From NCBI GenBank assembly GCA_014729995.1, contig WJIZ01000027.1:1-64000 (forward strand): a stretch of 64,000 nucleotides of DNA, read 5' to 3'. The notes beneath the pieces are model-generated. The model saw only the letters and a program-made list of their open reading frames with translations. It did no database searches and had not been told where the DNA came from. Origin of the DNA: Candidatus Woesearchaeota archaeon. Its GTDB lineage: Archaea > Nanobdellota > Nanobdellia > Woesearchaeales > WJIZ01. Both the position numbers and the translations under genes were made by a program. Below, piece after piece: positions 43,820-52,053 of the stretch. Numbering within the stretch: position 1 is the stretch's first letter; every line of letters begins with the position of its first letter.

Positions 43820-44419
43820 TTATGCAGCTGACATACTTTTTTCAAGCTCTTCTATCCTTTCCTTGAGATGGGCTATTGTCCTGGTATTTTCCTGCTGTTG
43901 CAACAGTGAGCCGCATTCGGGGCAACGGAATTCAAATTCGGATGCCTGGTCAAAATCCAGCCTTGCGCATGCCTTGGTGCAGATAAAGAATACGCCCTTA
44001 TTGGCCTCTTCTTTCTCAAGGCGCTCCTTAAGCTTGTCAACCTGCATTTTCTTCATGGCCTGTATCAGGCCTTTTATCCTGTCCCTGTTGAAAGTCCAGT
44101 AGCTGATATACCATCCTTTCTGCCTGTCTTTTTTCCTGATGTAGGTTGCAATATTATGCGTATGGAGCTTGTATAGTGTGTTCCTTATTGTCTGCATGTC
44201 CAGCTTGAGCTTATCTGCGATTATGAACTCAGAAACGTTTTTCTTTTCTCCAAGGTAGCTTACTACTTTGACTCCGTTTTCGCCTGCTATAGCAAATACA
44301 GTATCTTCAACTTTTTTCCTGGTAAGAGCGTCTTTTTTCCTTTTTTGCGGCTTTTTCTTAGGCCTGTGGCTAGCCTTAGCTTTTTTTCTCTTTCCTGACT
44401 TTTTTTTCTTTTTTGCCAT
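43820..44419 (-). CDS. tfe: Transcription initiation factor E, alpha subunit
   Basis: The 199-residue protein has a winged-helix domain (about 35-125) and a C-terminal zinc ribbon (C-T-K-A-C near 150 and C-P-E-C near 170) followed by a helix, as in archaeal TFE. It stabilises the open promoter complex. An N-terminal extension of about 32 residues is almost all Lys/Arg/Ser and is not usual for the family. Confidence 0.93.
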   Translation of the reverse strand: MAKKKKKSGKRKKAKASHRPKKKPQKRKKDALTRKKVEDTVFAIAGENGVKVVSYLGEKKNVSEFIIADKLKLDMQTIRNTLYKLHTHNIATYIRKKDRQKGWYISYWTFNRDRIKGLIQAMKKMQVDKLKERLEKEEANKGVFFICTKACARLDFDQASEFEFRCPECGSLLQQQENTRTIAHLKERIEELEKSMSAA

Positions 44420-44474
44420 TTTTTACATAACTTCAGCTAAACTTTTACGCTTGCTCTAAACCCCCAACCCAGAT

Positions 44475-44491
44475 AACATCCACTGGATGTT
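44475..44491. repeat. Hairpin in the predicted tfe leader
   Basis: AACATCC and GGATGTT pair perfectly around ACT. With box A at 44557-44567, the tfe mRNA would have a leader of about 115 nt that includes this hairpin about 55 nt upstream of the start codon. Confidence 0.5.
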
Positions 44492-44556
44492 AGTGCCAAA
44501 TGCCAAATCACTTCAGAAGGGGACTATCTTTGGCTTTCTTATTCTTTATTTTACAA

Positions 44557-44567
44557 CTATATAAAGG
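44557..44567 (-). promoter_or_regulatory. Box A of tfe
   Basis: CCTTTATATAG on the minus strand is a good archaeal TATA element. The 275-bp gap 44420-44694 otherwise contains only very AT-rich sequence. Confidence 0.55.
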
Positions 44568-44694
44568 TTTCGTTTTGAGTATACGAATTCCTATATTTTT
44601 TAAGACGATAAATAATATTATATAGTTATTATTGTTATTTTAAAGTAATAAAAATTTTATTATATAATTTATAAAAATTTTCAGCAAGGCATGC

Positions 44695-44961
44695 CTATTC
44701 TAAATGCACGACATTGGTTGTGGGAAGCTTGATTCCTGCTTTCTTGAGGTCAGCCAGGCTTTCTATCTGCTTTCTTGTTATCATCATATAATCATTGTAG
44801 CTTTCAGGCCTTATTTTTCTCAGCAGGAAATGGAACGTATTTATGTGTGTTCGGTATACCAGCCCCATTTCCTTATGCTTTTGGATGCACCTTTTGCAGA
44901 CAAAATTTTTGCCTATTACCTCAAGCCAGGGATCTTCTTTTTTGCAGTTGTCGCATTTCAT
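44695..44961 (-). CDS. Small zinc-finger protein
   Basis: The 88-residue protein starts with C-D-N-C and has C-K-R-C about 20 residues later, giving a four-Cys zinc site at the N-terminus. The C-terminal part is helical. No family is recognised. It is downstream of the helicase gene on the same strand (54 nt), with its own AT-rich upstream region. Confidence 0.68.
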   Translation of the reverse strand: MKCDNCKKEDPWLEVIGKNFVCKRCIQKHKEMGLVYRTHINTFHFLLRKIRPESYNDYMMITRKQIESLADLKKAGIKLPTTNVVHLE

Positions 44962-45015
44962 CTTATCAAATATGCTATTTACTGCGTTTGGAGGATATAT
45001 AAAAAGGTTTGTGAT

Positions 45016-46920
45016 TCAGCCTTCAAATTCAGCCTTGACAATATCCCTGTTTACCTGCTTTATGCAATTGGAAATCTTATCCCTCAACCCGTAATCTGTT
45101 GTGGCTTTCATTATCTGCTTCTCTATGTCTATCATCCTCCTGAACAGCCTGATAATATCGCCTTCGAGAAGGTTGCAGTAGTCAAGAAGCTCGCAGAATT
45201 CGCTGCCTTCTGCCCAGGCCCTTATCATGCCTGCCAGCCTTCCTAGGTGTTTTTTGTTGATGTTCCTGTGGACATAGCTGTTCCTGCCTATGACTTTTAG
45301 GATATGCACATACATAGCTTTGTTTCCTTTTGTCCTGAAGCGGTCCATCCTGCGCTCTTCATATATAATTGAAGCTATGAGGCAGTTGATTTCTGTCTCT
45401 GAAAGCTGCTGATATATTTTTGAGAAGAAAATCTCTGATATGAGGAGCTCTTCGAAATAGATGTGAGCTGCGAAATGGCCTTTTTTTGTAAGGCTGCCCT
45501 GCTCATCTATGTAGCCCATCTGACTGAGCTTCCTTACCTTGTTGTTGAAGCTTGCCTTTATCCTTATGCTTTCCTCGGATTTCTGCCTGAGGAAATAATC
45601 AAAATTAGAGCGCAGTATCGTGTCTATCTCCTCCTCATCATGGTTGTTCACCAGGTTGAGGACAGAATTGAATGAGAGCTTGAACTGGGAGATGATGGGC
45701 TCTATGTCCTTGCCTGTAAGCTTCTTCACTTTCTTTATGCTTGTCCTGACACTGTCGACAAGAGCGATGACCGTGCCTTCTTTGTCTATCCCCCTTCTTC
45801 CTGCCCTTCCGGCAAGCTGGAAATACTCCTTGGAGTTGAGATAGCGGTAGGAATAGCCGTCGTATTTTTCCAGAGAGTCGAAGCAGACTGTCTTGGCAGG
45901 CATGTTTACTCCGACAGCGAATGTTTCTGTGGCATAAAGCACGGAGATGAGGCCTTTTTCGAAAAGCTTTTCCACTATCTCCTTGAGATTGGGAAGCAGG
46001 CCGGCATGGTGGTAGGCTATGCCTTTGCCAAGGCACTGCCTTAATTTCTTGTAGGAGACCATCTGCTTAACATTGTCGGTTAGATAAAGGCTTATTATGG
46101 ATATTGCCTGCTTTTTCTGGCTTGCTGTTGTGTAGTCTTTCCTTTTTGAGAGCTGTACTGCATACTGCTCGCACTTTTTCCTGTTGAACACGAAGTAGAT
46201 GCAGGGCATCTTGTCGGGGATTTCTTTTACCAGGTCGAGATGATAAGCTGGCTTTTCCTTCTGCTGCCTTTTTCCCCTTAAGCACACTCTCGGGATGTGC
46301 CTTATTTCGGCTATGTTGCCTATCTTTGTTATTCCCAGATGCTTCTCATATACAAAATGGTTGAGAGGAACTGCCCTCTTGTCGTGCTGGACAACCTTCA
46401 CATCATGGCCCTTTATGGATGATATCCATTCTGCGAATTCACTTGCATTGGGTATTGTGGCTGAGAGGCAGAGAAACCTAACACTTTTCGGGGAGAAGAT
46501 TATGGACTCTTCCCATACTGTGCCCCGCTCGCGGTCCGAGATATAGTGGATTTCATCGAATATGACATAGCTCAGATGGGACAGTATATCATCTTTTGAG
46601 AGAAGCATGTTCCTGTATATCTCGGTTGTCATAACCAGCAAAGGCGCCTCAGGGTTGATAACAACATCGCCTGTCATTATGCCGACGCTCTCCCTGCCGA
46701 AATAATCGGTGAAATCCTTGTATTTCTGGTTGGAAAGCGCCTTAATGGGGGCGGTGTATATCACCCTTCTTTTTCCCTTCAGAAACTTGGCTATTGTATA
46801 GTCTGCTATCAGTGTTTTCCCTGTTCCTGTGGGAGCTGAAACAACAACCGAGTGATTATCTTCGATATGCTGTATTGCCTTTTCCTGGAAATCATCTAAA
46901 GTCAGGCCTTTGAACTGCAT
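45016..46920 (-). CDS. Ski2-type DExH RNA/DNA helicase
   Basis: The 634-residue protein has a Q-like region, Walker A A-P-T-G-T-G-K-T near residue 34, D-E-I-H in motif II, S-A-T in motif III and Q-L-A-G-R-A-G-R-R-G in motif VI. D-E-I-H plus the G-V-N-M-P-A segment place it with Ski2/Mtr4 and archaeal Hel308-like helicases; the sequence is closer to the RNA-processing Ski2/Mtr4 side. It is shorter than eukaryotic members and lacks an obvious arch domain. A role in RNA decay is inferred. Confidence 0.88.
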   Translation of the reverse strand: MQFKGLTLDDFQEKAIQHIEDNHSVVVSAPTGTGKTLIADYTIAKFLKGKRRVIYTAPIKALSNQKYKDFTDYFGRESVGIMTGDVVINPEAPLLVMTTEIYRNMLLSKDDILSHLSYVIFDEIHYISDRERGTVWEESIIFSPKSVRFLCLSATIPNASEFAEWISSIKGHDVKVVQHDKRAVPLNHFVYEKHLGITKIGNIAEIRHIPRVCLRGKRQQKEKPAYHLDLVKEIPDKMPCIYFVFNRKKCEQYAVQLSKRKDYTTASQKKQAISIISLYLTDNVKQMVSYKKLRQCLGKGIAYHHAGLLPNLKEIVEKLFEKGLISVLYATETFAVGVNMPAKTVCFDSLEKYDGYSYRYLNSKEYFQLAGRAGRRGIDKEGTVIALVDSVRTSIKKVKKLTGKDIEPIISQFKLSFNSVLNLVNNHDEEEIDTILRSNFDYFLRQKSEESIRIKASFNNKVRKLSQMGYIDEQGSLTKKGHFAAHIYFEELLISEIFFSKIYQQLSETEINCLIASIIYEERRMDRFRTKGNKAMYVHILKVIGRNSYVHRNINKKHLGRLAGMIRAWAEGSEFCELLDYCNLLEGDIIRLFRRMIDIEKQIMKATTDYGLRDKISNCIKQVNRDIVKAEFEG

Positions 46921-46942
46921 ATCATGACAGAATCAAGCCTGT

Positions 46943-47092
46943 TTATAAAACTTTACTCTTGGGTTGGTCTTCCTTTCTTTGCTCATAGCAGCCCACGCAA
47001 TAGGTATGGATCGTAATGCCGTCATTAGAATAGAGCCTGCAGTCAGCTGCCCTGAAGATTTGCTTTTTACAGGATTCGCACTGGTTGTACAT
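46943..47092 (-). CDS. Small zinc-ribbon protein
   Basis: A 49-residue product with C-E-S-C at residues 5-8 and C-V-G-C at 32-35, a plausible zinc ribbon, plus an extra Cys18. It lies 22 nt upstream of the helicase start on the same strand, so the two probably form one unit. No family is recognised. Confidence 0.68.
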   Translation of the reverse strand: MYNQCESCKKQIFRAADCRLYSNDGITIHTYCVGCYEQRKEDQPKSKVL

Positions 47093-47236
47093 GGTGTTAC
47101 ATCTATACGATTTTTTAATGTTAATTGCGCGTTTTTGTGCAAACTAAACAGTATAAGTCCGAATATAAGCTAATAATGCTTTGAGTTATAAATAATTTAT
47201 GGATAAGATAGAGTGACAAAGCCTAATGTATAATCA

Positions 47237-47497
47237 TCAATTCCTGACTTTTTTCTTCTTTGATTTGCTGCTTTTCTTTTTCTTATCCTTGGATTCCCAG
47301 AACCAGAAGAAAGGGTAGGCAACAATGCCTGCTATGACAGCAGTTATTACGATAAGAAACAAGCCGGTCATGCTGTCAGAATCTGCCCGGGCTACATATG
47401 CGCCGCTGACTGACTTGTCGGTATTGAGGAAAACCAGGCTAAGAATGACCAGAAGCGCGATAATGCCCAGAGTTAACTTAAGATGCTTCAGTATCAT
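47237..47497 (-). CDS. Small two-helix membrane protein with Lys-rich tail
   Basis: The 86-residue protein has hydrophobic segments at about residues 7-25 and 45-68, and a tail of about 18 residues that is almost all Lys, Ser and Arg. The region between the helices would lie outside. The function is unknown. Confidence 0.62.
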   Translation of the reverse strand: MILKHLKLTLGIIALLVILSLVFLNTDKSVSGAYVARADSDSMTGLFLIVITAVIAGIVAYPFFWFWESKDKKKKSSKSKKKKVRN

Positions 47498-47568
47498 AAC
47501 GACATTTTTATATTAAGTGTATTTAAACTTTTGTATTAATGGCTGAGTTGTGAACAAATGAAAAGGCT

Positions 47569-47715
47569 TTACGCCTTTCCAAGAATTCTAAACACTTTTG
47601 TTCCACAATTAGGACATACTCCCTTGACAGCTTTCATTCCGTTCTTCATAACAGTCTCTTTGCCGTCTTTGATCTCAACCTGTTTTTTGCATTTCATGCA
47701 TCTTCCTTCTGCCAT
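47569..47715 (-). CDS. Small zinc-ribbon protein (DUF5679-like)
   Basis: The 48-residue protein contains C-M-K-C at residues 6-9 and C-P-N-C-G-T at 34-39, with K-N-G between, the pattern of the short archaeal DUF5679 family. It is a likely nucleic-acid or protein-binding zinc ribbon. The stop codon is inside an AAAGGC/GCCTTT hairpin followed by TT, which may help end transcription. Confidence 0.78.
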   Translation of the reverse strand: MAEGRCMKCKKQVEIKDGKETVMKNGMKAVKGVCPNCGTKVFRILGKA

Positions 47716-47799
47716 TTTATCACCCTGATTTATAAATTACATACAAGAATAACTAAGTCAATATATAAATCTTTGGGAAATTTCCTATACAGAAGGCAT

Positions 47800-48471
47800 T
47801 TATGGATTTATGACAGACAATAGCTCGCTTATATCCCTGATTTCAAAGTCTGAGATTCTGGATGATGCAGCTGACTCATTGCCGTATCTTGCAAAACATG
47901 TCTTTATCCCAATGTTCTTTGCACCCTTTATGTCCTTTTCCGGCATATCACCAACCATGAGGCATTGTTCTGGCTTAAGCTTTAACCTGGCTAATGCTAT
48001 CTCAAAGGGCTTTCTTGCGGGCTTGCGCTTTTTCGTATCTTCGAAAGCTATTACAATATCGAAGAAAGGGTCTATTTTCATTGCAGTAAGCCTTATCCAT
48101 GCCTTTAATCTTGGAGCATCTGTGACTATGGCGAGCTTTATGCCCTTTTGGCTGAGTTTCAGAAGAGTATCTATGACATGCGGATATGCTTCGAGAAAGC
48201 CTGTGCGCACCCTCCTGTAGGCGTTAATGCCGTTTGCCAGAATGCGATAATTGACCTTTCCCTCTTTTTCTTTCAGGTAGCGCTGGAAAATAGTCTGATC
48301 CTCCCAGCCGTATTTGTCATACATCCTGAACAGGCTTTTTATTATGCCCTCTTTCTTATGGCTGAGGCCTGCATCTATCATAGCAGAAGCAGCTGCTTCA
48401 ATTGTCATGCGCTTCATCTTCATGAAGTCTATAAGAGTGTTGTCAAGGTCAAAGATTACTGCCTTTATCAT
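47800..48471 (-). CDS. HAD-superfamily phosphatase
   Basis: The 223-residue protein has motif I F-D-L-D-N-T-L at the N-terminus, motif II V-T-D-A near residue 117, Lys in K-R-K-P and motif IV G-D-M-P-E-K-D-I. A helical cap lies between motifs I and II (subclass I). It resembles glyceraldehyde-3-phosphate phosphatase or phosphoglycolate-phosphatase-like archaeal enzymes; the substrate is not known. Confidence 0.88.
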   Translation of the reverse strand: MIKAVIFDLDNTLIDFMKMKRMTIEAAASAMIDAGLSHKKEGIIKSLFRMYDKYGWEDQTIFQRYLKEKEGKVNYRILANGINAYRRVRTGFLEAYPHVIDTLLKLSQKGIKLAIVTDAPRLKAWIRLTAMKIDPFFDIVIAFEDTKKRKPARKPFEIALARLKLKPEQCLMVGDMPEKDIKGAKNIGIKTCFARYGNESAASSRISDFEIRDISELLSVINP

Positions 48472-48547
48472 ATGCCTTATCCAATCTGCTGGTATATATA
48501 AAATTATTGGAGTTAATTATTTATACTAGCCTGCGGGAAGCTTATCC

Positions 48548-48886
48548 ATGAAGCAGGTTATCATAGTGAGGCAGGACCTAAAGATGCCGAAAGGAAAGAT
48601 GGCTGCACAGTGTGCCCATGCGTCTTCTGAGGCTGTGCTTAAGAGCCATAAGGATGACCTTTCCAATTGGCGCAGGGAAGGAATGAAGAAAGTGGTCCTA
48701 AAGGTAAAGGATGACAGGGAACTGCTGAAGTACATGAACCAGGCCAAGGATGCCGGGCTGGTTACTGCTTTGATAACTGATGCAGGAAGGACAGTTGTTG
48801 AGCCCGGAACTATGACATGCGTGGGAATAGGGCCTGATAAAGAGGAGAAGATAGATAAGGTTACCGGCAAATTGAAGATGGTTTAG
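48548..48886 (+). CDS. pth2: Peptidyl-tRNA hydrolase, archaeal/eukaryotic type
   Basis: The 112-residue protein has the Pth2 pattern: V-R-x-D-L-x-M-x-x-G-K-x-A-A-Q-C-A-H-A near the N-terminus, and T-A-L-I-T-D-A-G-R-T and P-G-T-x-T-C-V-G-I-G-P near the C-terminus. It frees tRNA from dropped peptidyl-tRNAs. It is a single gene convergent with the ribosomal protein cluster. Confidence 0.96.
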   Translation: MKQVIIVRQDLKMPKGKMAAQCAHASSEAVLKSHKDDLSNWRREGMKKVVLKVKDDRELLKYMNQAKDAGLVTALITDAGRTVVEPGTMTCVGIGPDKEEKIDKVTGKLKMV

Positions 48887-48888
48887 GG

Positions 48889-49470
48889 TTAAGGCCTGCT
48901 CATCCCGGATTTGCCTTTTGGCGCATTCGGCCTTGCTTCGACTTTTTTCTCTTTTGCAGCTTCTTTTGGGGCGTGCTGCTTCGGATGTTCTTTTTGCAGC
49001 TCTTTTATTTCCTCTTTCTGCGTCTCTTTTGCCTTTTCTGCTTTTTCTTCCTTTGCTTTCTCTGTCTTTTCTTCGAGCTTTTTGAACTCCTCTTCAATGC
49101 TTTCTTTGCCTTTTTTCTTTGTTTCTTTGGCATCGACAGCTTTTTTAGGCGGCTTTTTAGCCTCAATAGGCGTTTCGACAGGCGCGCCCTCTAATTCCGC
49201 GAAGACATTGCCCTCTTCATCCTTTTTAGCTACTATTTTAATATGATGAGGAGGATTCTTTATCCCGTTCTCCCAGATTTTTAGGTTTGCGTATTTCCCT
49301 ATCCTGACCTTGCCTGATTTCATATGCCTGACCAGGAACTCCCTTAGCGCTGTTACTGCCTTCTTGCTTCTTTTTCTTTTTGAGGCTTTGAGGAACTCCT
49401 TTCTAAGCGGGACATTATAGACTCTTTCTAAAATGACCTTCTTTTCGGTTTTTTTATCTTTTTTTGCCAT
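48889..49470 (-). CDS. rpl31e: Ribosomal protein L31e with long charged C-terminal extension
   Basis: Residues 1 to about 90 are L31e (R-V-Y-N-V-P-L-R-K, A-V-T-A-L-R-E-F-L-V-R-H-M-K, I-K-N-P-P-H-H-I-K-I). Another 100 or so residues are rich in Lys, Glu, Ala and Pro and look disordered, doubling the usual length. The start at 49470 is chosen because upstream codons lack family similarity. It is last in the order S19e-PDCD5-L39e-L31e. Confidence 0.93.
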   Translation of the reverse strand: MAKKDKKTEKKVILERVYNVPLRKEFLKASKRKRSKKAVTALREFLVRHMKSGKVRIGKYANLKIWENGIKNPPHHIKIVAKKDEEGNVFAELEGAPVETPIEAKKPPKKAVDAKETKKKGKESIEEEFKKLEEKTEKAKEEKAEKAKETQKEEIKELQKEHPKQHAPKEAAKEKKVEARPNAPKGKSGMSRP

Positions 49471-49498
49471 TGTTATCACTTAGGCGGCCAATATGCTG

Positions 49499-49672
49499 TT
49501 AAGCCTTTATCTTTGTCCTTTTCCAGCTTCTCTTGACAGCAGTGTGCCTGCCTGGGTGCACTCTCCTGTTTTTGCCGTATATTTTAGGGACAGTCCAGAA
49601 AGGCGCCCATTTGGTTCTCCTGGCTGCTTTCGTAAGCCTTTTCTTCTTTCCCGGATGCTTTGAGGTTGCCAT
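49499..49672 (-). CDS. rpl39e: Ribosomal protein L39e
   Basis: The 57-residue basic protein carries the L39e hallmarks R-R-T-K-W-A-P-F-W and R-R-x-H-P-G-R-H, and lines the peptide exit tunnel of the archaeal/eukaryotic ribosome. Its ATG directly follows the PDCD5 stop codon. L31e starts 28 nt downstream. Confidence 0.95.
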   Translation of the reverse strand: MATSKHPGKKKRLTKAARRTKWAPFWTVPKIYGKNRRVHPGRHTAVKRSWKRTKIKA

Positions 49673-50008
49673 TTATTTTCTCCTTATCCTGAATTCCCTT
49701 TTTTCGGGCTCTAATTTTTTTAGTATCTCTTTCAACTGTTGGTCGCTTATCTTTGATGTGACCTGGCTGTTCTGTATAAGCTGGCTCAGGACAGCAAGCA
49801 GCCTGACGGCCTTTTCCTTATGTGCAACTTTAAGGTTGCTGTACCTTTCCAGGGCAGCCCTGTCAAGATACTGCTTAACCAGGGCCTCTAGCTGGGCAAG
49901 TTGTTGCTGGAGCTTCTGCTGCTCATCAGCCTGCTGTGCCATAGCCTGGCTTTGCCTTTCCTGAAGCTCTTTTAGTTTTCTTTTTCTTATTTCCTCTATA
50001 TCACTCAT
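49673..50008 (-). CDS. PDCD5-family DNA-binding protein (TFAR19-related)
   Basis: The 111-residue helical protein has the family pattern: a Gln-rich coiled region (about 10-45), then Y-L-D-x-x-A-x-E-R-Y-S-N-L and the C-terminal L-K-x-I-L basic end. Its role in archaea is unclear; it is commonly located beside rpl31e, rpl39e and rps19e as here. It overlaps S19e by 4 nt. Confidence 0.94.
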   Translation of the reverse strand: MSDIEEIRKRKLKELQERQSQAMAQQADEQQKLQQQLAQLEALVKQYLDRAALERYSNLKVAHKEKAVRLLAVLSQLIQNSQVTSKISDQQLKEILKKLEPEKREFRIRRK

Positions 50009-50547
50009 TTTTCAGCAGTTTCGGTTTTTTTAGCCTCTTTTTTTACTTCTTTCTTTTCCTGTTTTTTCTCAGCCTTCTCTTTTTCCAGCTTCTCTTTTTT
50101 TTTAGGATTTTCCGGCTTCTTATCTGCTATTCTTGAGGCGATCTTATCGAGCATTGAGCTTCCTTTGGGGCTTATTATTCTGCCCTTGTGCACTCCCTTT
50201 TCCCCTTTTTTTACCAGTTCAGCTTTTTCGAGCTGCTGCAATATAAGCCTTATTATTTTTCCCGAAGCCTTATAGAATTTTTCGGGTGCATGGCCGCGGT
50301 TTTTCTTGCTGCCGTAGCGTATCCTTAATTTTTGCACACCTATAGGGCCTTTAGACTTATAAATTGCCCTTAATATGGAGGCTGCCCTAAAGTACCACCA
50401 GTCCTGCCTGGCAGGCACCCTTTCTTTTGATGGAGCTGTCCTTACGAAAGCAGCCCATTCAGGCGGCTTTAGATGGTCTATTTTAGACAGCTCTTTAGCT
50501 GCCTCTTCTACGAGCGTATTCCCATTAATATCATATACGGTTGCCAT
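50005..50547 (-). CDS. rps19e: Ribosomal protein S19e with charged C-terminal tail
   Basis: The 180-residue protein has the S19e core (P-P-E-W-A-x-F-V, Q-D-W-W-Y-F-R-A-A-S-I-L-R, Y-G-x-x-K-x-R-G) over about 150 residues and a Lys/Glu tail of about 30. It is needed for small-subunit maturation. The start at 50547 is used because M-A-T-V-Y-D is the family start; an upstream Met would add three residues. Confidence 0.95.
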   Translation of the reverse strand: MATVYDINGNTLVEEAAKELSKIDHLKPPEWAAFVRTAPSKERVPARQDWWYFRAASILRAIYKSKGPIGVQKLRIRYGSKKNRGHAPEKFYKASGKIIRLILQQLEKAELVKKGEKGVHKGRIISPKGSSMLDKIASRIADKKPENPKKKEKLEKEKAEKKQEKKEVKKEAKKTETAEK

Positions 50548-50735
50548 TATTATCATCTCATTGCGCCTTTCGGCACCAGAACCGCTATGTATAGCGATAA
50601 TGCAGGGAATAAATGAGAGTTTTTAAAGGTTTGTGTTTTTATTGTTTTCTCTATTGAAAATAATGATTAATTCAACCTGGATATCAAAGGGATAAAAACA
50701 GATAATTTATAAATATTCAGATTAAATTTCTAGCT

Positions 50736-51470
50736 ATGAAAGCAATCATTCTTGCGGGAGGCTATGCAAAAAGATTATGGCCCCTGACCAAAGACACCCC
50801 AAAGCCTTTATTGATGGTGGGCAATAAGGAGATAATAACAAGAATAATTGAAAAGCTGGAGGATATTAAAGAGATTGATGAATTGGTAATCTCAACAAAT
50901 GCAAAATTCGAAAATAAGTTCAAACACTACCTGCAAAATATAACGGTTTCGAAGCAGTGCAGGCTTGTTGTCGAGCCCAGTATGGGAGAGGGCGAGAAAC
51001 TGGGCAGCATAGGCGGGCTCAATTACCTTATAGACCATCTCGGGCTTGATGATGATGTCTTGGTTATCGGGGGAGATAATATATTTGAGTTCAGCCTCAG
51101 GAATTTTATTGACTATTACTCGGATAAAGACGCTTCTGTAATTGCATTAAAAAAAATCGAAGACAGGGCGCTTCTTAAGAAATACGGCGTGTGCGTACTG
51201 GGCAAGGATGAGCTAATAACGGATTTCCAGGAGAAATCAGACAAACCCGTATCAGACCTTGCAAGCACAGCCTGCTATATCTTCACATACAGTGATATGA
51301 TGCTCATAAAAAAATACCTCGCAGGGCCCAATCCCCCGGATGCCATGGGCTTCTTTATAAGCTGGCTGATCAGTAATGCATCTGTCTATGGGTATGTGTT
51401 TGAGGAAGACTGGTATGATATAGGCAGCTTTGAGCAGCTGGATGGGGCAAGGGAAAGATATGGACAATGA
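50736..51470 (+). CDS. Sugar-phosphate nucleotidyltransferase (RmlA/GlmU-like)
   Basis: The 244-residue protein has L-A-G-G-Y-A-K-R-L-W-P-L-T-x-x-x-P-K-P-L-L, the NTP-binding signature, and later G-D-N-I and E-D-W-Y-D-I-G-S metal/sugar segments. It would make an NDP-sugar from NTP and a sugar 1-phosphate for surface glycans. It has only the catalytic domain, without the left-handed helix of GlmU. Box A (AATTTATAAATA, about 50702-50713) lies close enough for a leaderless start. Confidence 0.92.
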   Translation: MKAIILAGGYAKRLWPLTKDTPKPLLMVGNKEIITRIIEKLEDIKEIDELVISTNAKFENKFKHYLQNITVSKQCRLVVEPSMGEGEKLGSIGGLNYLIDHLGLDDDVLVIGGDNIFEFSLRNFIDYYSDKDASVIALKKIEDRALLKKYGVCVLGKDELITDFQEKSDKPVSDLASTACYIFTYSDMMLIKKYLAGPNPPDAMGFFISWLISNASVYGYVFEEDWYDIGSFEQLDGARERYGQ

Positions 51471-51471
51471 G

Positions 51472-52053
51472 TTAGCCCTTAATCCTGCCGTTTACCCCGA
51501 TTATCCTTTCTCCTGCCTCGTCTGTGGTAGCTCCCAGAGAGATTATGCCGTGGTTCTTCATCACGATGTAATCGTGGCTGCCTATTATTTTGAGGACTTC
51601 CGCCGCAAGCTCCCTGCTGCCGTAAGGGTATTCTTTTGCTGTGCACTTCAAGCCGAGCTCCTCGCATCTGCCTACAGCATATTCGTCGTGCACATGGAAT
51701 ATCACCCTGATTTCCGGCCTTTTCCCGTATACAGCGCAGTGCAGCATGGTTTCAGATGAGGGCTCCCTCCTGCCTATTACAGTAACTTTGCTATTATCAA
51801 GGCTGCAGCTTCTTACCTCGACAAAATCCTCATCATTCAGGCTGCCAAGGTTAGAGCCTGCTGCTGTTATTATATAGCCGCCGGCTGTCCTGAAGCTTAA
51901 ATTTCCTGCTGCACCAAAATCATATTCCGGGGTGAGACCCAGCAGCGAAAGCTTGCTTCCCCAGAACTTAAGCTTCTTTATTCCCGCATCTTGCGGAATT
52001 TCCTTTTTAAGAAAAACTGTCCCGAATTTTGTTCCTTTATATTTTTCAGGCAT
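51472..52053 (-). CDS. Class II aldolase/adducin-family aldolase (fuculose-1-P aldolase-like)
   Basis: The 193-residue protein has G-A-A-G-N-L-S-F-R, the catalytic E in E-P-S-S-E-T, zinc ligands in H-V-H-D-E-Y, and K-N-H-G near the end. It overlaps the mtnA-like gene by 8 nt. The pair fits the 5'-deoxyribose or methylthioribose (DHAP-shunt-like) salvage pathway, in which this enzyme would cleave 5-deoxy- or 5-methylthio-ribulose 1-phosphate to DHAP and an aldehyde. Confidence 0.85.
   Translation of the reverse strand: MPEKYKGTKFGTVFLKKEIPQDAGIKKLKFWGSKLSLLGLTPEYDFGAAGNLSFRTAGGYIITAAGSNLGSLNDEDFVEVRSCSLDNSKVTVIGRREPSSETMLHCAVYGKRPEIRVIFHVHDEYAVGRCEELGLKCTAKEYPYGSRELAAEVLKIIGSHDYIVMKNHGIISLGATTDEAGERIIGVNGRIKG

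Noticed and set aside
46933-47142. A 69-codon minus-strand frame upstream of the helicase
   Set aside because: A shorter frame in another phase (46943-47092) has two CxxC pairs and fits a zinc ribbon; the longer frame is its shadow.
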